Origin: Pyricularia pennisetigena
Taxonomy: Eukaryota; Ascomycota; Sordariomycetes; Magnaporthales; Pyriculariaceae
DNA length: 64,000 bases
Direction: 5' to 3'
Assembly: GCF_004337985.1 (NCBI RefSeq)
Contig: NC_043741.1
Coordinates: 3,844,953 to 3,908,952 of the forward strand
The notes under the pieces were generated by a model. The model made no database searches and was not told where the DNA came from. It saw nothing but the letters and a program-made list of their open reading frames with translations. Positions 25,070 through 35,951 of this stretch are shown here, one piece after another; position 1 is the first letter of the stretch, and each line of letters opens with the position of its first letter. The position numbers and the translations under genes are program-made.

Positions 25070-25758
25070 TTACAAGTCGCCCCATGGAGTGGCAATGCTA
25101 TTCCTCTCAAATCTGACTTCGGCCGTCAGGCATGAGATCTTCTTGTTGTCCTTGGTGTAGACATCGGCGAGAACAGTGTATTTGCCCTGAAGGTAGATTG
25201 CGGATCAGCCAAACGATAACAACTAAATTGAGGCCATACAGTTGAGAAAGAAAACTCACAGGAGGTATCTCATTGGGGAGATCCACCGACTTGACAATGT
25301 CAAGCTTGCCCTCGTCGATGGGGCAGTCGAGATCAACATTCTTGATCTGCTCGCAGAGGTCGGCCTTGGTGTTGATGAGGCGAATCAGACCGTACTTGAC
25401 AGACAGGTTGATGTAAGCGCCATCCTCGATTTTTTGAGTGACATCGCCGCTGGCCTTGATAACAAGACTCTCGCCGCTGTGTCAAAAGTAAACTGTTAGT
25501 CCTTGCAGCCGCCTACCAATTCGGTAGGGTGATTTAGCGGTGTACGTACGCCTTGGGTGGATTCGGCGTAAGGTCGACCTTAGTGATCTTGAGGATATCA
25601 TCCTTGTGGTCGCCATCGCAGAGCTTGAGAGGCGACTCGCCGGGGATTTTGTGGTCATCGTCGAGAGCGACCGGCACCTGGTCCCGCCCCTGCAGACGGA
25701 AGCCAGACGCCGATGAGCCGACCGAGAGGAGGGCGACAAAGGCCGTAGAAAACCTCAT
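25070..25758 (-). CDS. NPC2: Phosphatidylglycerol/phosphatidylinositol transfer protein (NPC2 family)
   Basis: An ML-domain lipid-binding protein that carries sterols or phospholipids in the vacuole or endosome lumen. Exons 25758-25550, 25476-25260 and 25186-25070 give 180 residues. A signal peptide is clear at MRFSTAFVALLSVGSSASGF. The ML domain begins at about residue 40 with [40 protein letters not shown]. Cysteines in LKLCDG, ADLCEQIKNVDLDCPIDEG and KISCLTAEVRF match the disulphide pattern of the family. GKYTVLADVYTKDNKKISCL starts the last exon. Name and domain are firm; ligand is not readable from sequence. Confidence 0.92.
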
Positions 25759-26705
25759 TGTGAGGCGCGAGAGATGACTTCTTTGCGGTTTTAATCAAAA
25801 CTTTCTCGTAGGTTTGCACGAGGCTATTCTGGCGGGGGTGCGATGGCTGCGGCGTTGAATTGGTGAGGGTAAGCAGAAGATGTGATTGATGTTGCGAAGA
25901 CGGGGATGTTTGGAGTGGCGCTAACAGTGCGGAGGTCAGGTGGAATGGAGTAGGCATCCAAACGTCATGGCACGCTGCGGGGGCAGGGGGCGTTCGACCA
26001 CGCCCATCTATCTATCTAAAGTCCCTACTCCATCCAACTGAATCGAGTGTCGAGCTTGCCGCGCCAACATCCTTGCCCTTAACCAGGACGTGCTAATATA
26101 AGGTACGGATTATCGTAGGTACTCATGTGGGCAGGCTGGCGGGCAAGGCAGCAAGGGCAGGTAAATGTTACCAGCAGTAGTACCTCACTTGCAATTATCA
26201 GTTGTACTGTTTGCAAACCGTAGCGTACCCTTGTTAATCAAGTCTCGCTTACGGTAGAAAACCATGTGAAAGCAAATCCTGTCTGTCATCGAAAATCGGT
26301 GGGCGACCTTCCGGGTCAACCTGGCGTACGCGTCCAATTATTATAGCTCGTCCCGCACGCCGAGCCGGCGCGATTGCAACCACTGGCCAATGGTGACAAA
26401 CTTTGAATCCCCATGTAGCTAAAGAGCAACGGTAAGGTTGCCGGTCTTGCGGCTTCGGCACATCCCACCTGAGGGCCGCGTTTACTATATTTATTTTGTA
26501 GTGAACTGAACTGTAGGTACATAATCCGATGGCAGTCCGCCGCACTCAATTCAACCTAGTGCATCGCGAAGTTTACTTGCACCAACAACATCACGATGCT
26601 AACCGAGATACGGACGCGCCTAGATGCCGAGGTAAGCTGTGCTTTTGTCGTATGGTAACTGTGGCCTTTGTCAAACACAAAAACCAACTCTCTTTCTCCG
26701 ATCAA

Positions 26706-26723
26706 CGCGTTTTTCGAAACGCG
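26706..26723. repeat. Perfect inverted repeat with TTCG loop
   Basis: CGCGTTT, TTCG, AAACGCG: a 7-bp perfect stem closing a tetraloop, in the gene-poor stretch. It could be a cruciform, a binding site or a hairpin in an unannotated transcript. Confidence 0.8.
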
Positions 26724-28378
26724 CGGGGGAGAGGGAGACAAAAGAGACAAGAGAGCACGAGTAAATTGTGCAGGGAAGGTTGTGGAGGAGAATTGACATT
26801 GGACGCTTCTGTGCACGGAGGTTGTGTAAACCTCGATAAGAACCATGAAGCACACAGTGCGCAAATATGATTGTCAAATCCACACGAAAGCAAGCTCCAG
26901 CTTCGAGCGGTTGTTTGTCTGGGCACTTGAGTCATCAATCATGTCAACAAAAAGGAGCGATTATTTTGATTGAAATAGGTCTCTCTCATTTCATGCATCT
27001 TTTCATGTTTTCGATACTTATAATAAAGCCAGTCTGGATGGATTACATGCTGATTGGGATGAAATAAATTCAGAACATGCTAGCAATTGGAGCCGTGACA
27101 CAACTTGGCTGATGCTCGGGAGATTGTTGGTGATTGCCTATCAGTCATTCATCAAAAGCTTGCGCATGGAAATGCCAGAAAGATTAAAGCATTACCCAAG
27201 GAAGTGGAGGTGAGACAGCAAGGACAAGCAGGTAATTAATTACCTTTCAGTGGTGTGTGTTGGCCGTCAAAAAGCCGCAAAGCTAAGGTAATCCAGGTAA
27301 TCCGTCATCGCCCCCGCCACGGAATCCCGAGCCTCAAAAACCCGACGCCTGACATGGACTTTCCAACACCAGACAACACTTCTGACGCATGCCGGGTTTC
27401 TACACCAATTTGCTAGATTCCTTATTGACGGATATAAATTTATTAGTTGTTCAAATACTTTCTCCTACTCCGTCCTTCGTGCAGGCACGAAGGTGCATCC
27501 TCGAGTGCGCTCGATGATCGTCGTCATCATCCCAGTGGCACATTTGATGTCCTTTACGTGACAAGCCGTCACTCGTTCACTTCCAAGATTTCTTGCACTC
27601 TCTAAGTTGCCCTGCCTGGGGTGGTCGCCTTTGGCTCTTCAAGGTATAACAGCCAAGTTGCCCAAGTGCAGTGGCACACAGTTCAGGGCCAAAACTTCTA
27701 CACGTTTCCACGATTCCTCAGTCATCCACTCCAAAGTACCAATCTTTCGGTGGAGTTTTAATTGCTTGTCCTCAAGCGTCAATCCCCTAATGGTTGTGTT
27801 AATCAACGTTGACCATTTTACGCCTTCTCAGGTCCAGCTGGTCTGGTGCTGCAGACTCGTCAATCATTTAACGGATAAGCAGATGCGCACTGGCCACCTG
27901 GATTGCAGGGAAGATTTGGCAGGAGTCCCCTCCCTGTGTGTCCCCTGATTGGCTTGTTGATTTGGCTCTGCACTCTCGCACACGGTCCACCCGTCTGCCT
28001 CCCTGCCTTTTCCCTTCCATGCTGCTCGTCTCTGGTCCCCAGCGAGGCCCAAGTCAGTCCGCTTTTCCTGCTTCCTTTCGCGTGCGGTCCGTCCCCTCTC
28101 CTCTGCCTGTCTACCCGTCATTTCTCTTCCTACACCACCAAAAACGGCCGAAGTTGAACTCGATATTTTTGCCTTGACGCTGTCTTAATCGACCAGGACT
28201 GACTTTATCTTGCTCAACGGTACTTTCTTGCCACCCGTCCCGTTTCAAGCTGTCTTATCTTTCAAGGCGCAACTCCTTCCTCCACATTCGTCCTTTTTTC
28301 ATTGTCGCCCTTGCACTTAATAAGGCCACGCACATCTTGTCGCTAGAATCAATTCTCAACACGAGGACCCAAAGCTAC

Positions 28379-28438
28379 ATGGCCACACGCCCTGAATACC
28401 TTCCGCTCACGTCGCGCCTCCCATTTCCGCATTGTTAG
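28379..28438 (+). promoter_or_regulatory. Upstream ORF 1 in probable SET3 leader
   Basis: A 19-codon ORF beginning MATRPEYLPL ahead of the SET3 start. It is regulatory only if the transcript starts upstream of it. Confidence 0.35.
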
Positions 28439-28571
28439 TCACTAACGGTGCTCAACAAACGCTCATCTGTCCAGTCTCGACGCCCTTGACACGACCACGA
28501 CCACGACGAATCTTTTTGCGACTCGATACCCAACGCGTTACTGTACCTTGTCAGAAGCGGTCGTCAAGTTC

Positions 28572-28583
28572 ATGACAATTTAG
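28572..28583 (+). promoter_or_regulatory. Upstream ORF 2 in probable SET3 leader
   Basis: A minimal three-codon ORF (ATG ACA ATT TAG), 195 bases before the SET3 start. Confidence 0.35.
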
Positions 28584-28695
28584 GCCGCGAGACTCCACGG
28601 CGGCGCCAGTGTCTCGACGTGGACTCGACGCACTCGAGCGCGCTGACCGAGTCCATCGGGTCGGTCGCCCCATCACCGCACACATTGCGCACGTC

Positions 28696-28719
28696 ATGCC
28701 CTCTCAACCGAGAAGATAA
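28696..28719 (+). promoter_or_regulatory. Upstream ORF 3 in probable SET3 leader
   Basis: A seven-codon ORF (MPSQPRR) ending 47 bases before the SET3 start codon, close enough to affect re-initiation. Confidence 0.4.
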
Positions 28720-28766
28720 ACAGAACGCCCACCACCCCCGGGGATTGCGAGGGTTTCTATTAGATT

Positions 28767-31601
28767 ATGACAGATAAGCTGCCGCCATTGTCAACCAAAC
28801 CAGTGTCTCTGAGCCAGAGCGCGCCTCCTATCACCACCGTTGTCTCAACCAATGATGTGTCACACAAGATTGAGACCCAGGAGGAGGAGCCATATACCAT
28901 TAAGTGTATATGTAGCTACTCTGGCGATGACGGAAACACTATCTTCTGTGAGACTTGCGACACATGGCAGCACATCGAGTGCTTCTATCCCGACAATGTT
29001 CAAGACGCGCTGAGCGAAGGGTTTGCGCATTCTTGTGCTGACTGCAAGCCGAGACCTCTTGACCGGCAAAAGGCTGTGGAGCATCAAAAATCTCGCCTCG
29101 ACAGCTTGATGGTACTCGACGCGATATCCGACAAGAAGCCGAAGAGGCCACCATCCAAAAGCCACAAGAAGAAACCCAAACCAAACGACCTTCAAATCAA
29201 CGGACACAACCCAACCGAGCCAACCAAGCATATCTCTTCACACGACCCTCCTCCACCTAAAAAATCGAAAACATCCCATAAATCAAATCCCTCCGTTAGT
29301 TCTCAGGCCCCCAAGCGCAGCCCTCCCCATGGCTCAAACCGTGCCACCTCGAATACCCATCCACCCAGTCCCGTTACCACACCACCCGAGCTGCCTCAAG
29401 ATTTCGAGATACACAACTACTCTCCAGGATTTCTGGCCTCCCACAACCAGAAAGACGCCGATACTGTGCAGACAAACTCTTTTGCAAGCCTCAACATCTC
29501 AAATACGATGTCTCTTTGGCTTCGCGAACCAGCAAAGCTACGACAGGAGACAGGCCAGGAATTCAGCGATGTTTTTCAGACACTTCCCTCCAACATTGAC
29601 ACTGTCAAGAGGCCACTACGCTTGGAAGTGAAGCAGCTTTCACTGGGCCGAGACACTGTCGCGCGCTGGCAATATTTGACAACCCCGACCGCAGTGGCGA
29701 AAGATGTGCCATTAATTGAGCTGAACGGTTCGATTGGCTTCCAAAAGGACTACTGCGCCGATAAGCACAATCGTTGGGAAGAACTTAGCTCACCTTTACC
29801 TTTTGTTTTCTTTCACGAGATGTTGCCTCTCTACATCGACACAAGGCAAGAGGGCTCGCGCGCACGCTACGTTCGACGAAGTTGCAGGCCGAATGCAGTG
29901 TTGGACACGTTTCTCTCGGGGGGTTCAGAGTATCACTTTTGGCTTGTCAGTGATCGCTCCATTGCAGCCAACGAGCAAATCACCATAGCGTGGGACTTTA
30001 GGTTTCCGAATCCACAGAAGGCTCGGCTTCTTCATCTCCTCGGTCTGGGGGACGACGACAACGGGCCTCATGAAAAGCAAGAAATGGACGAGACGGAGTA
30101 CCGATCACTCTCTGCCTGGATGCACCTGATGTTGTCCGAGTATGGTGGTTGCGCTTGCGAGCTTGGCAACAACTGCGCTTTCGTTCTCTTCCATCGCAGT
30201 TATCACGCCAGAATGCAAGGCAAAGCAAATAAAAAGAAGTCGAGGAAGAGCAAAGCCCATGCTGTCTCCCCGACGAGTACTGGCCATGCCACAAATAGTA
30301 GAGCAGCTAGCGAAGGTCACTTCGAGGATGTGGCCGACGCCGATGCCGCGTCCGCCTCGGGTTCTTCGCGAAGCAAACCGCCCAGTCGAGATTTGACACC
30401 AGCCCAGTCAACACCCGCACCTCGTCAAGGTTCCTTTGACACTCTCGGGATTTTGACGGAGCCAACAGATCGGGACAAAAGGAAGGTTGCGATGGTTGAA
30501 GATTCGTTTCGCAGAATGGAGCAGACGCAACCGCCACGCAAGAAGAAGCGTGTTTCCGACGGATCATCGTCTGTAACAAGCACCTCGAAACCCAAGACGA
30601 AGTCGACAAACGCACAGTCCAATGGCGTTCAATACTTTGATGCTGGGACGTCAAGAAGCAAATCGGGCTCGCCAACCGGTGCGGTCTCTCCTGGCACATC
30701 GAATTCAAGCAAGCCATCGGGCGTAAGGCACGGTGTTCAGCCAAGCAAGCCTCACCCCCGACCCCGGTCCCCCCCTCGTTACTGCAACGCGAGCGTGCAG
30801 ACTGAGCCTGTTCGCGGAGAGTGGTACAGCGAGCCTCCCGTACCCGCCCTTAGGCCAAGGCGAAGCATAATATCTCTGTCCAAAAGGTTATTGGAGAATA
30901 GGCATAGGACAAGGCAGGAAGACGAGAAACGGAAGAAGCGGCAATCTATCGACTCCCAGAGTGGTCCATCAGATAACGTATCCGTCGATTCTCCTACAGA
31001 ACCAGTCAACGCGACCGTCGTGCCCGAAATTCCTGACGGGGTGTCCAGCGAGGTTTCGCACGAGGAGCCAGCGGTTGACGTATCAATGCCCGACGCACCT
31101 GTTTCCCCCACATCAGTCAAGTCAACAACATTAGGGTCAACTCTCAGTAGCGAACCTCCGGACGCCGCGGCGACTAGCAGAAAACCATCAGTTCCCGAAT
31201 TGAGGGTTCAAATGCCTCCGCCATCAATACTACCCAGCTGTGCACCAGCCACCCCAGCCACCATAACAACGTTATCTTCGCTTGGCTCTGTTGTACAATC
31301 GCCTTTCTCGAGCAGTACGTTGCAAAGTCCGGCTCCATTTAACTCTACCAGTGCGAATGCAACAAATCCAAGTCCGATCAAGAAGAAGCTGAGTCTTAGC
31401 GACTATACCAAGAGTCGAAAGGCAGCTGCTGGCCGCCCTCCAATCGGGAACACGCTCAAGGCCTCAACGCCTGGTGGAGACGAGCCACGGTCTGCGACAA
31501 GCCTGGACGCGACCTCAGCACCCGATTCGCCTTTGACTGAACGAGCTCTGGAGACTTTAGCACCATCGCCAGAAGTTGCGGTCAGCGCAGCAGGGATATG
31601 A
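28767..31601 (+). CDS. SET3: PHD finger and SET domain protein, SET3/MLL5 type
   Basis: Set3 is the scaffold of the SET3C histone deacetylase complex and reads H3K4 methylation through its PHD finger. One exon encodes 944 residues. The PHD finger spans about residues 47-93 (KCICSYSGDDGNTIFCETCDTWQHIECFY, then SCADC). A divergent SET domain lies at about residues 285-415. Its cofactor motif reads YVRRSCRPNAVL, where active enzymes have NHSC-PN, and its end reads ITIAWDFRF, lacking the usual catalytic DY. Both changes are typical of Set3 and MLL5, which are thought to be non-catalytic. A Cys-containing post-SET-like stretch GGCACELGNNC follows. The C-terminal half is Ser/Pro/Thr-rich with basic patches and probably disordered. 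The start is the first in-frame ATG, after a long C/T-rich leader. Confidence 0.85.
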   Translation: MTDKLPPLSTKPVSLSQSAPPITTVVSTNDVSHKIETQEEEPYTIKCICSYSGDDGNTIFCETCDTWQHIECFYPDNVQDALSEGFAHSCADCKPRPLDRQKAVEHQKSRLDSLMVLDAISDKKPKRPPSKSHKKKPKPNDLQINGHNPTEPTKHISSHDPPPPKKSKTSHKSNPSVSSQAPKRSPPHGSNRATSNTHPPSPVTTPPELPQDFEIHNYSPGFLASHNQKDADTVQTNSFASLNISNTMSLWLREPAKLRQETGQEFSDVFQTLPSNIDTVKRPLRLEVKQLSLGRDTVARWQYLTTPTAVAKDVPLIELNGSIGFQKDYCADKHNRWEELSSPLPFVFFHEMLPLYIDTRQEGSRARYVRRSCRPNAVLDTFLSGGSEYHFWLVSDRSIAANEQITIAWDFRFPNPQKARLLHLLGLGDDDNGPHEKQEMDETEYRSLSAWMHLMLSEYGGCACELGNNCAFVLFHRSYHARMQGKANKKKSRKSKAHAVSPTSTGHATNSRAASEGHFEDVADADAASASGSSRSKPPSRDLTPAQSTPAPRQGSFDTLGILTEPTDRDKRKVAMVEDSFRRMEQTQPPRKKKRVSDGSSSVTSTSKPKTKSTNAQSNGVQYFDAGTSRSKSGSPTGAVSPGTSNSSKPSGVRHGVQPSKPHPRPRSPPRYCNASVQTEPVRGEWYSEPPVPALRPRRSIISLSKRLLENRHRTRQEDEKRKKRQSIDSQSGPSDNVSVDSPTEPVNATVVPEIPDGVSSEVSHEEPAVDVSMPDAPVSPTSVKSTTLGSTLSSEPPDAAATSRKPSVPELRVQMPPPSILPSCAPATPATITTLSSLGSVVQSPFSSSTLQSPAPFNSTSANATNPSPIKKKLSLSDYTKSRKAAAGRPPIGNTLKASTPGGDEPRSATSLDATSAPDSPLTERALETLAPSPEVAVSAAGI

Positions 31602-32526
31602 GCATTATTAGCTTTCACCATTGTCTCCCAGTACTGCTTATCTCGGTATAGCACCGTGATATACTTTTTGACTTATATGCTTTCGACTGATCATCCGCGG
31701 TGATTACATTCCCGTTATATTTCTTTGAGAGGATATATGGTGTATGAATGGTGCAGGAGTTTGAGATCCGTTGTCTACTTGTTTTGTCAAATTCGGCTGC
31801 CCGGTCTTGATTCACGATCTCCAGTCAAAACGTTGCCTTCTCTTTTGTCGTTTTTTTTTTCTCTTGCTCCTTTTCTTCTCTCTTTGTGTTTCTTTGTGCT
31901 TTTTATTAGATACCGGGCAGCAGCACATTAGGTTGGTGCTATTTTGCCAGTTTTATTCATTATGTGGGCGGTTTTTGGGGGTCTATCGGTATTTAATGAC
32001 TCCTGGATGAAGTCTAAAAAAGGAGAGCATCCTGCCATGTCAGGTACTAGCCATAGTAGATATGGCTAGCATTATGTTGTACTGTTAGAGAGAGAGTGTG
32101 TGGATGTCGGGTGACAACAGCCAAAATTTGGAGTATATCAAGCTCCCATAGGGATTGATCACCAACCCTTTGTAATATGACACGACGATTCGAGCAGGTC
32201 CATATTGCTTCGTGCGTGAGTATTTGTCGCAAACAAAAATGTTCGTGGTCGTGATGCACAGTTGCTTGTTCTGCGATGACGATTTCTCGTGGTAGAGATT
32301 AAATTTGTCAACCTTGCGGAAGGTTATAGACGTCTCGATCAGACAGACGTACCAAGATGCAAAGCGTAGGGGGGAAAAAAAAAAGGAAAAAAAAGAGAAG
32401 CTCATAAAATTACATGCCAATTTATTAATATCCATCAACTGCCCCGGACAACCAAGGTTAGCGCTCAGGCACTTGTGTGATTTACCAAGATATCTCATCT
32501 CCAGCCCGGGTACTGCAATTACCACC
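31602..32526. other. Region between convergent SET3 and ALG7
   Basis: No gene supported. A T-rich stretch lies at about 31848-31900 and A-rich runs at 32374-32395. Confidence 0.55.
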
Positions 32527-34036
32527 TCAGATACTCCAGTTGTCTTCCTTAAAGACAACCAGGGCTAGACGGTGCCGGACGAACAGGCCAAACAAGCCGG
32601 CGACAGCCTGAACGATGGTCAATTCAGCGGCAAGACGGCGCTCCGCCAGGGGGCCACGCCAGACCAGCCACAAGTTGATGATGGTCATGTTGGTCGTCTC
32701 GACGAAGCGGCCGTCGGCATCCTCGGTGAGGCGTATGAGACGGAGACGAGCGAGCAGCCTCAGGGCGGCGGCGGTTGGGGCGCGGGGCTGGCGCTCGGGG
32801 GTCCAGGGAGTCACCGAGGGCTCCATGAGGCCGGTGCGGGCGTGAAAGCGCGGCATGCGGTGGCGGGGGCACGGGACCAGGCCGAAGATCTGAGGTGCTG
32901 AGTAGACAAAGTTGAAGATTTGCGGGACGAGCAGCAGGATAAGCGTCTTGCTGAAGTGGCCGAGTATGCTCACAACGACAAAGACCATACCGGCGAAGTA
33001 ACAGTACGTGTCGCCAACGAATACGCGCGCGGGATACCAGTTGTGGTACAGCAGGGCGAGGCTGACGCCGACAAACGGGAGGAGAAAGTAGAGTGAAAAG
33101 AGGTGGCTGTCGGTCGCGGGGTGGGGGTACGGCGTAAAAAGGTAGAGGCAATCGTTTAAAATGATAAGGAGAGCGATCACCAGGGACTGCGAGACTTCGA
33201 TGCCATTGATGCCGGCGAAGATGTTGATGCTATTGGGACTGAAGATGGCGATAGCGGTCATGTATATGTAGTAAAGGGGCCCCAGGTGTAAAAGCTCGCC
33301 CAGGTACGGCTGCAGAGGGATGGGGACCACGACCGAGGTGACGCCAAAGTCGACAAAGTAGACGACCAGGAGTGGGATGGCAGCAAACGCCGGGATGAAG
33401 AACTTGTGTCTCCATCTGATATCAAAGAGGTCGTCACCGATGCCCAGAAGTGTGATTGACTGCAGAGAAATAACTGCAGACAGAAAAGATGCGAGCTGTA
33501 TGGAGGAGTTGGCGAGGTCGGATTGTATTCATTAGCAGGGTTGAGCGAGCAGGTTGTGGGTTCAGGATGCTTTGTAAATGAACATAAAGCAGCAGCAAGA
33601 CCAGGTAGGTACGCACCTTGTTGTGAGGAAATCGGTGAAGAAACCGGCCCTCTTGGACATGCTCGACGTGCAGTACAACATCACGGTTGCCGCCTCCGCT
33701 TGTCGCCGCAACAATATCTTTGTAGAACGGGAATGGAATGAAGACAATCATCATCAAGAGGTACACGACGGCGCAGACGGCCCCCATACACTCGGGTATC
33801 TCTCTCCTCTGGACTTTGCTTAGATCCGCGCCCTTGATGCCGGCTTTGATGAAGGTTGGTCCCAGCCAGCGGATCATGGAGAAACTCGCCGAGAAAGCGA
33901 TGCCACTCAGTGCGAGAGAAGCCACGAGTGGCTCGCCATCACCCTGGAACGTGTTTGCCAAGATGGCAATACATGCTGCAGAGAGTGAGAGTATGCTGAG
34001 AGTCTCTGTTGTGGAAAGCTCACTGCCGACCGCCAT
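32527..34036 (-). CDS. ALG7: UDP-GlcNAc:dolichyl-phosphate GlcNAc-1-phosphate transferase
   Basis: This ER membrane enzyme makes GlcNAc-PP-dolichol, the first step of N-glycan precursor assembly, and is the target of tunicamycin. Two exons, 34036-33617 and 33495-32527, give about 462 residues. The protein has many hydrophobic helices. Motifs of the family are all visible: FIKAGIKGADLSK with PECMGAVCAVVYLLMM near the N-terminus, LLGIGDDLFDIRWRHKFF just after the exon junction, NSINIFAGINGIEVSQ, and RVFVGDTYCYFAGM. The RHRMPRFHARTGLMEPS segment fits the cytosolic UDP-sugar-binding loop. The exon 2 acceptor CATACAG at 33496 restores LASFLSAVISLQSITLL. Essential in yeast. Confidence 0.94.
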
Positions 34037-35150
34037 ATTTGGAGACTCGGCGGCGACCAGGGGTGGATTTTAGGATGAAGTCCCGGTAGGCAATGTTGCA
34101 GATATTTGCTTCTGGCACTCACTCCTGGAAGGAAAAGATTAACCAGGTGCTGGGCATAAATTCAGATAGCCAATGTCTTTATTTGAAGAAGCGATATGGT
34201 TAAACAAGACCACACAGCATACTAGGCCGAGTCAATCCGACTGGACTTTGATGTGAGAAATGAGTGACATGAAACGAAAGAAGGAAAAGAAGGAAAGCAA
34301 GAAAGAGTTGTAAAACGAAAAACCTCGTCAAAATTATGACGAGACGGAAATGAAGGCAACTGGACTGATGTACAAGAAGCGAACCCAGGACGGCAAACGA
34401 GCACCGTACACGTCGAGCTTTCTGTAACTCGAGTGGACCAAGGACAGGACACGATGCAACTCGAGTTGCGACGACTCCAAGGCCGGTCCGGTCCGTTCAC
34501 GACGGCAAGCAAACTGATTCCACTGGCGGGGCGCATGTTTGCGCAAGCTCCTGCAGGGGTTGTGGAAGGCTTGGGTGGGTGCGCTGCTAATCACATAATC
34601 AACCCTAACCCAGGCTAGAATGTAACCAGGAACGCTTACCGGATGTGGTCCATCTTATGACATCGAGGAAGATGACGTCGCGGTGATTTGATTCCAATGA
34701 TTGGGTGCTATATGCACGCACTCCTCTTTGTGTGTGTGCATACTAGGATGGGTCCCTTACCTGTTATGCCTGCACCCTTTTCACAGCAAAAGAAAGGAAA
34801 GGACCAACAGTCCAATCCCCCAAACCAGGTTTTTCTCGTCAATCATGGGAACTCAGACGTCATGACGATCTCCGCCACCCCCGTCAGTCCCATATCTCGG
34901 GCGACGACCTGGCCGCATACAAAAAACGATGGTGATCATGTCTGGAGAATATGGACAACTCAGTGTTAGGGTACTCAATAACCTGTCCCTACGACACAAC
35001 ATCAATCAACTATAGTCTATAATCAGCAGAGCGAGCCTCTCGTGCCNNNNNNNNNNNNNNNNNNNNNNNNNNNNNNNNNNNNNNAAAAAAAGGACCAAAA
35101 AGTTATACAAAGCAGCCACATCAAACAAACCAACATACAAATAGCCAAAC
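34037..35150. other. Divergent promoter region of ALG7 and the glycine-zipper gene, with gap
   Basis: No gene supported. The 38-base gap at 35047-35084 lies about 65 bases before the next start codon. Confidence 0.55.
35047..35084. other. Assembly gap (38 N)
   Basis: A run of N in the leader of the glycine-zipper gene, with an A-run on its right side. Confidence 0.99.
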
Positions 35151-35951
35151 ATGTCCACCGCCACAGAAGACCAGGTAAAGACAGAGGCCCAGGGAAAGAA
35201 CGTGCCCGAGGAGGAAGTCAAGGAGGTCGTCGAGATCGCCAAGAAGGCCCGTATCGCCCAGCAGGCCGCCGACACGTTCAAGGACCTGGCCACAAAGGCG
35301 CTGGACCCGGCCGAGCGTGAAAAGTACCTGCGTGAGGCGCACGCCAAGGAGGTCGAGGCCCACGGCCACAGCAAAAAGGCGCGCTTCCTGGCCAGCGGCT
35401 GGGGCCAGGGAGCCATGGCCGGTGGCGGCATGGGCGCCGCCCTCGGCGGAGGTCTGGGCACCGTCGTCGGCACGCTCGTCGGCGGCATCGTCTCCATACC
35501 TACCAGCGCCCTCGGAGCCCTCGGCGGCACCGCGGCGGGGGCCATCAAGGGCCCCTTTGTCAAGCTGCCTGGCATGGGCGGCAGCGATAAGGACAAGGGT
35601 GACGCACAAGGGGAGGAAAAGGAGAGCGAAGAAGGGTTTTCGGAGGAGGACGAAGCGGGTCATCAGGCCGTCCTCAAGGCGGCTGAACAGGCCGAGGAGC
35701 TGGAGAAGTCAGAGGGAAAGAAAGATAAAAGTACGGACTCATCCATCTCCCCAGCGAAAACCCATGGTATTACCTCTCAACCCACCACATACCCCAAGTT
35801 GAAAGTCCAAAGCTCCGCCATGGCAAGTGAGGTTCAGTCCCAACGCTCGGTGAAGTTCGGACTGGGCTTATCCATTCTGGGGGCTATGGCCGTCTTTTAC
35901 ACCACACTGCTAGCGCTTCAGCAGTTCAAACAGAGTCGCGCCACATCTTGA
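35151..35951 (+). CDS. Glycine-zipper protein with C-terminal hydrophobic segment
   Basis: Function unknown. One exon encodes 266 residues. The N-terminus is charged and predicted helical (about 1-80, rich in Glu, Lys and Ala). A glycine-zipper core follows at about residues 83-135: AMAGGGMGAALGGGLGTVVG, then TLVGGIVSIPTSALGALGG and TAAGAIKGP, a pattern that packs closely in membranes or oligomers. An acidic Glu/Lys region comes next. A hydrophobic stretch near the end (VKFGLGLSILGAMAVFYTTLLALQQF) could be a tail anchor. Proteins with such a core are common in filamentous fungi but uncharacterised. The 3' part after residue 190 might instead be partly intronic; a GTACGG sits at 35733. The Kozak context is good. 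Confidence 0.7.
   Translation: MSTATEDQVKTEAQGKNVPEEEVKEVVEIAKKARIAQQAADTFKDLATKALDPAEREKYLREAHAKEVEAHGHSKKARFLASGWGQGAMAGGGMGAALGGGLGTVVGTLVGGIVSIPTSALGALGGTAAGAIKGPFVKLPGMGGSDKDKGDAQGEEKESEEGFSEEDEAGHQAVLKAAEQAEELEKSEGKKDKSTDSSISPAKTHGITSQPTTYPKLKVQSSAMASEVQSQRSVKFGLGLSILGAMAVFYTTLLALQQFKQSRATS

Larger units (their letters stand above)
25759..28766. other. Three-kilobase gene-poor region upstream of SET3
   Basis: No gene supported. The left end is the NPC2 promoter. A perfect 7-bp hairpin with a TTCG loop sits at 26706-26723. The right kilobase is C/T-rich and probably contains the long SET3 promoter and leader with three small upstream ORFs. Short open frames at 26529-26870 and 27607-27948 lack any recognisable motif. 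Confidence 0.5.

Noticed and set aside
26529..26870. 113-residue open frame as a small gene
   Set aside because: No signal peptide, no motif and a skewed composition; insufficient support.
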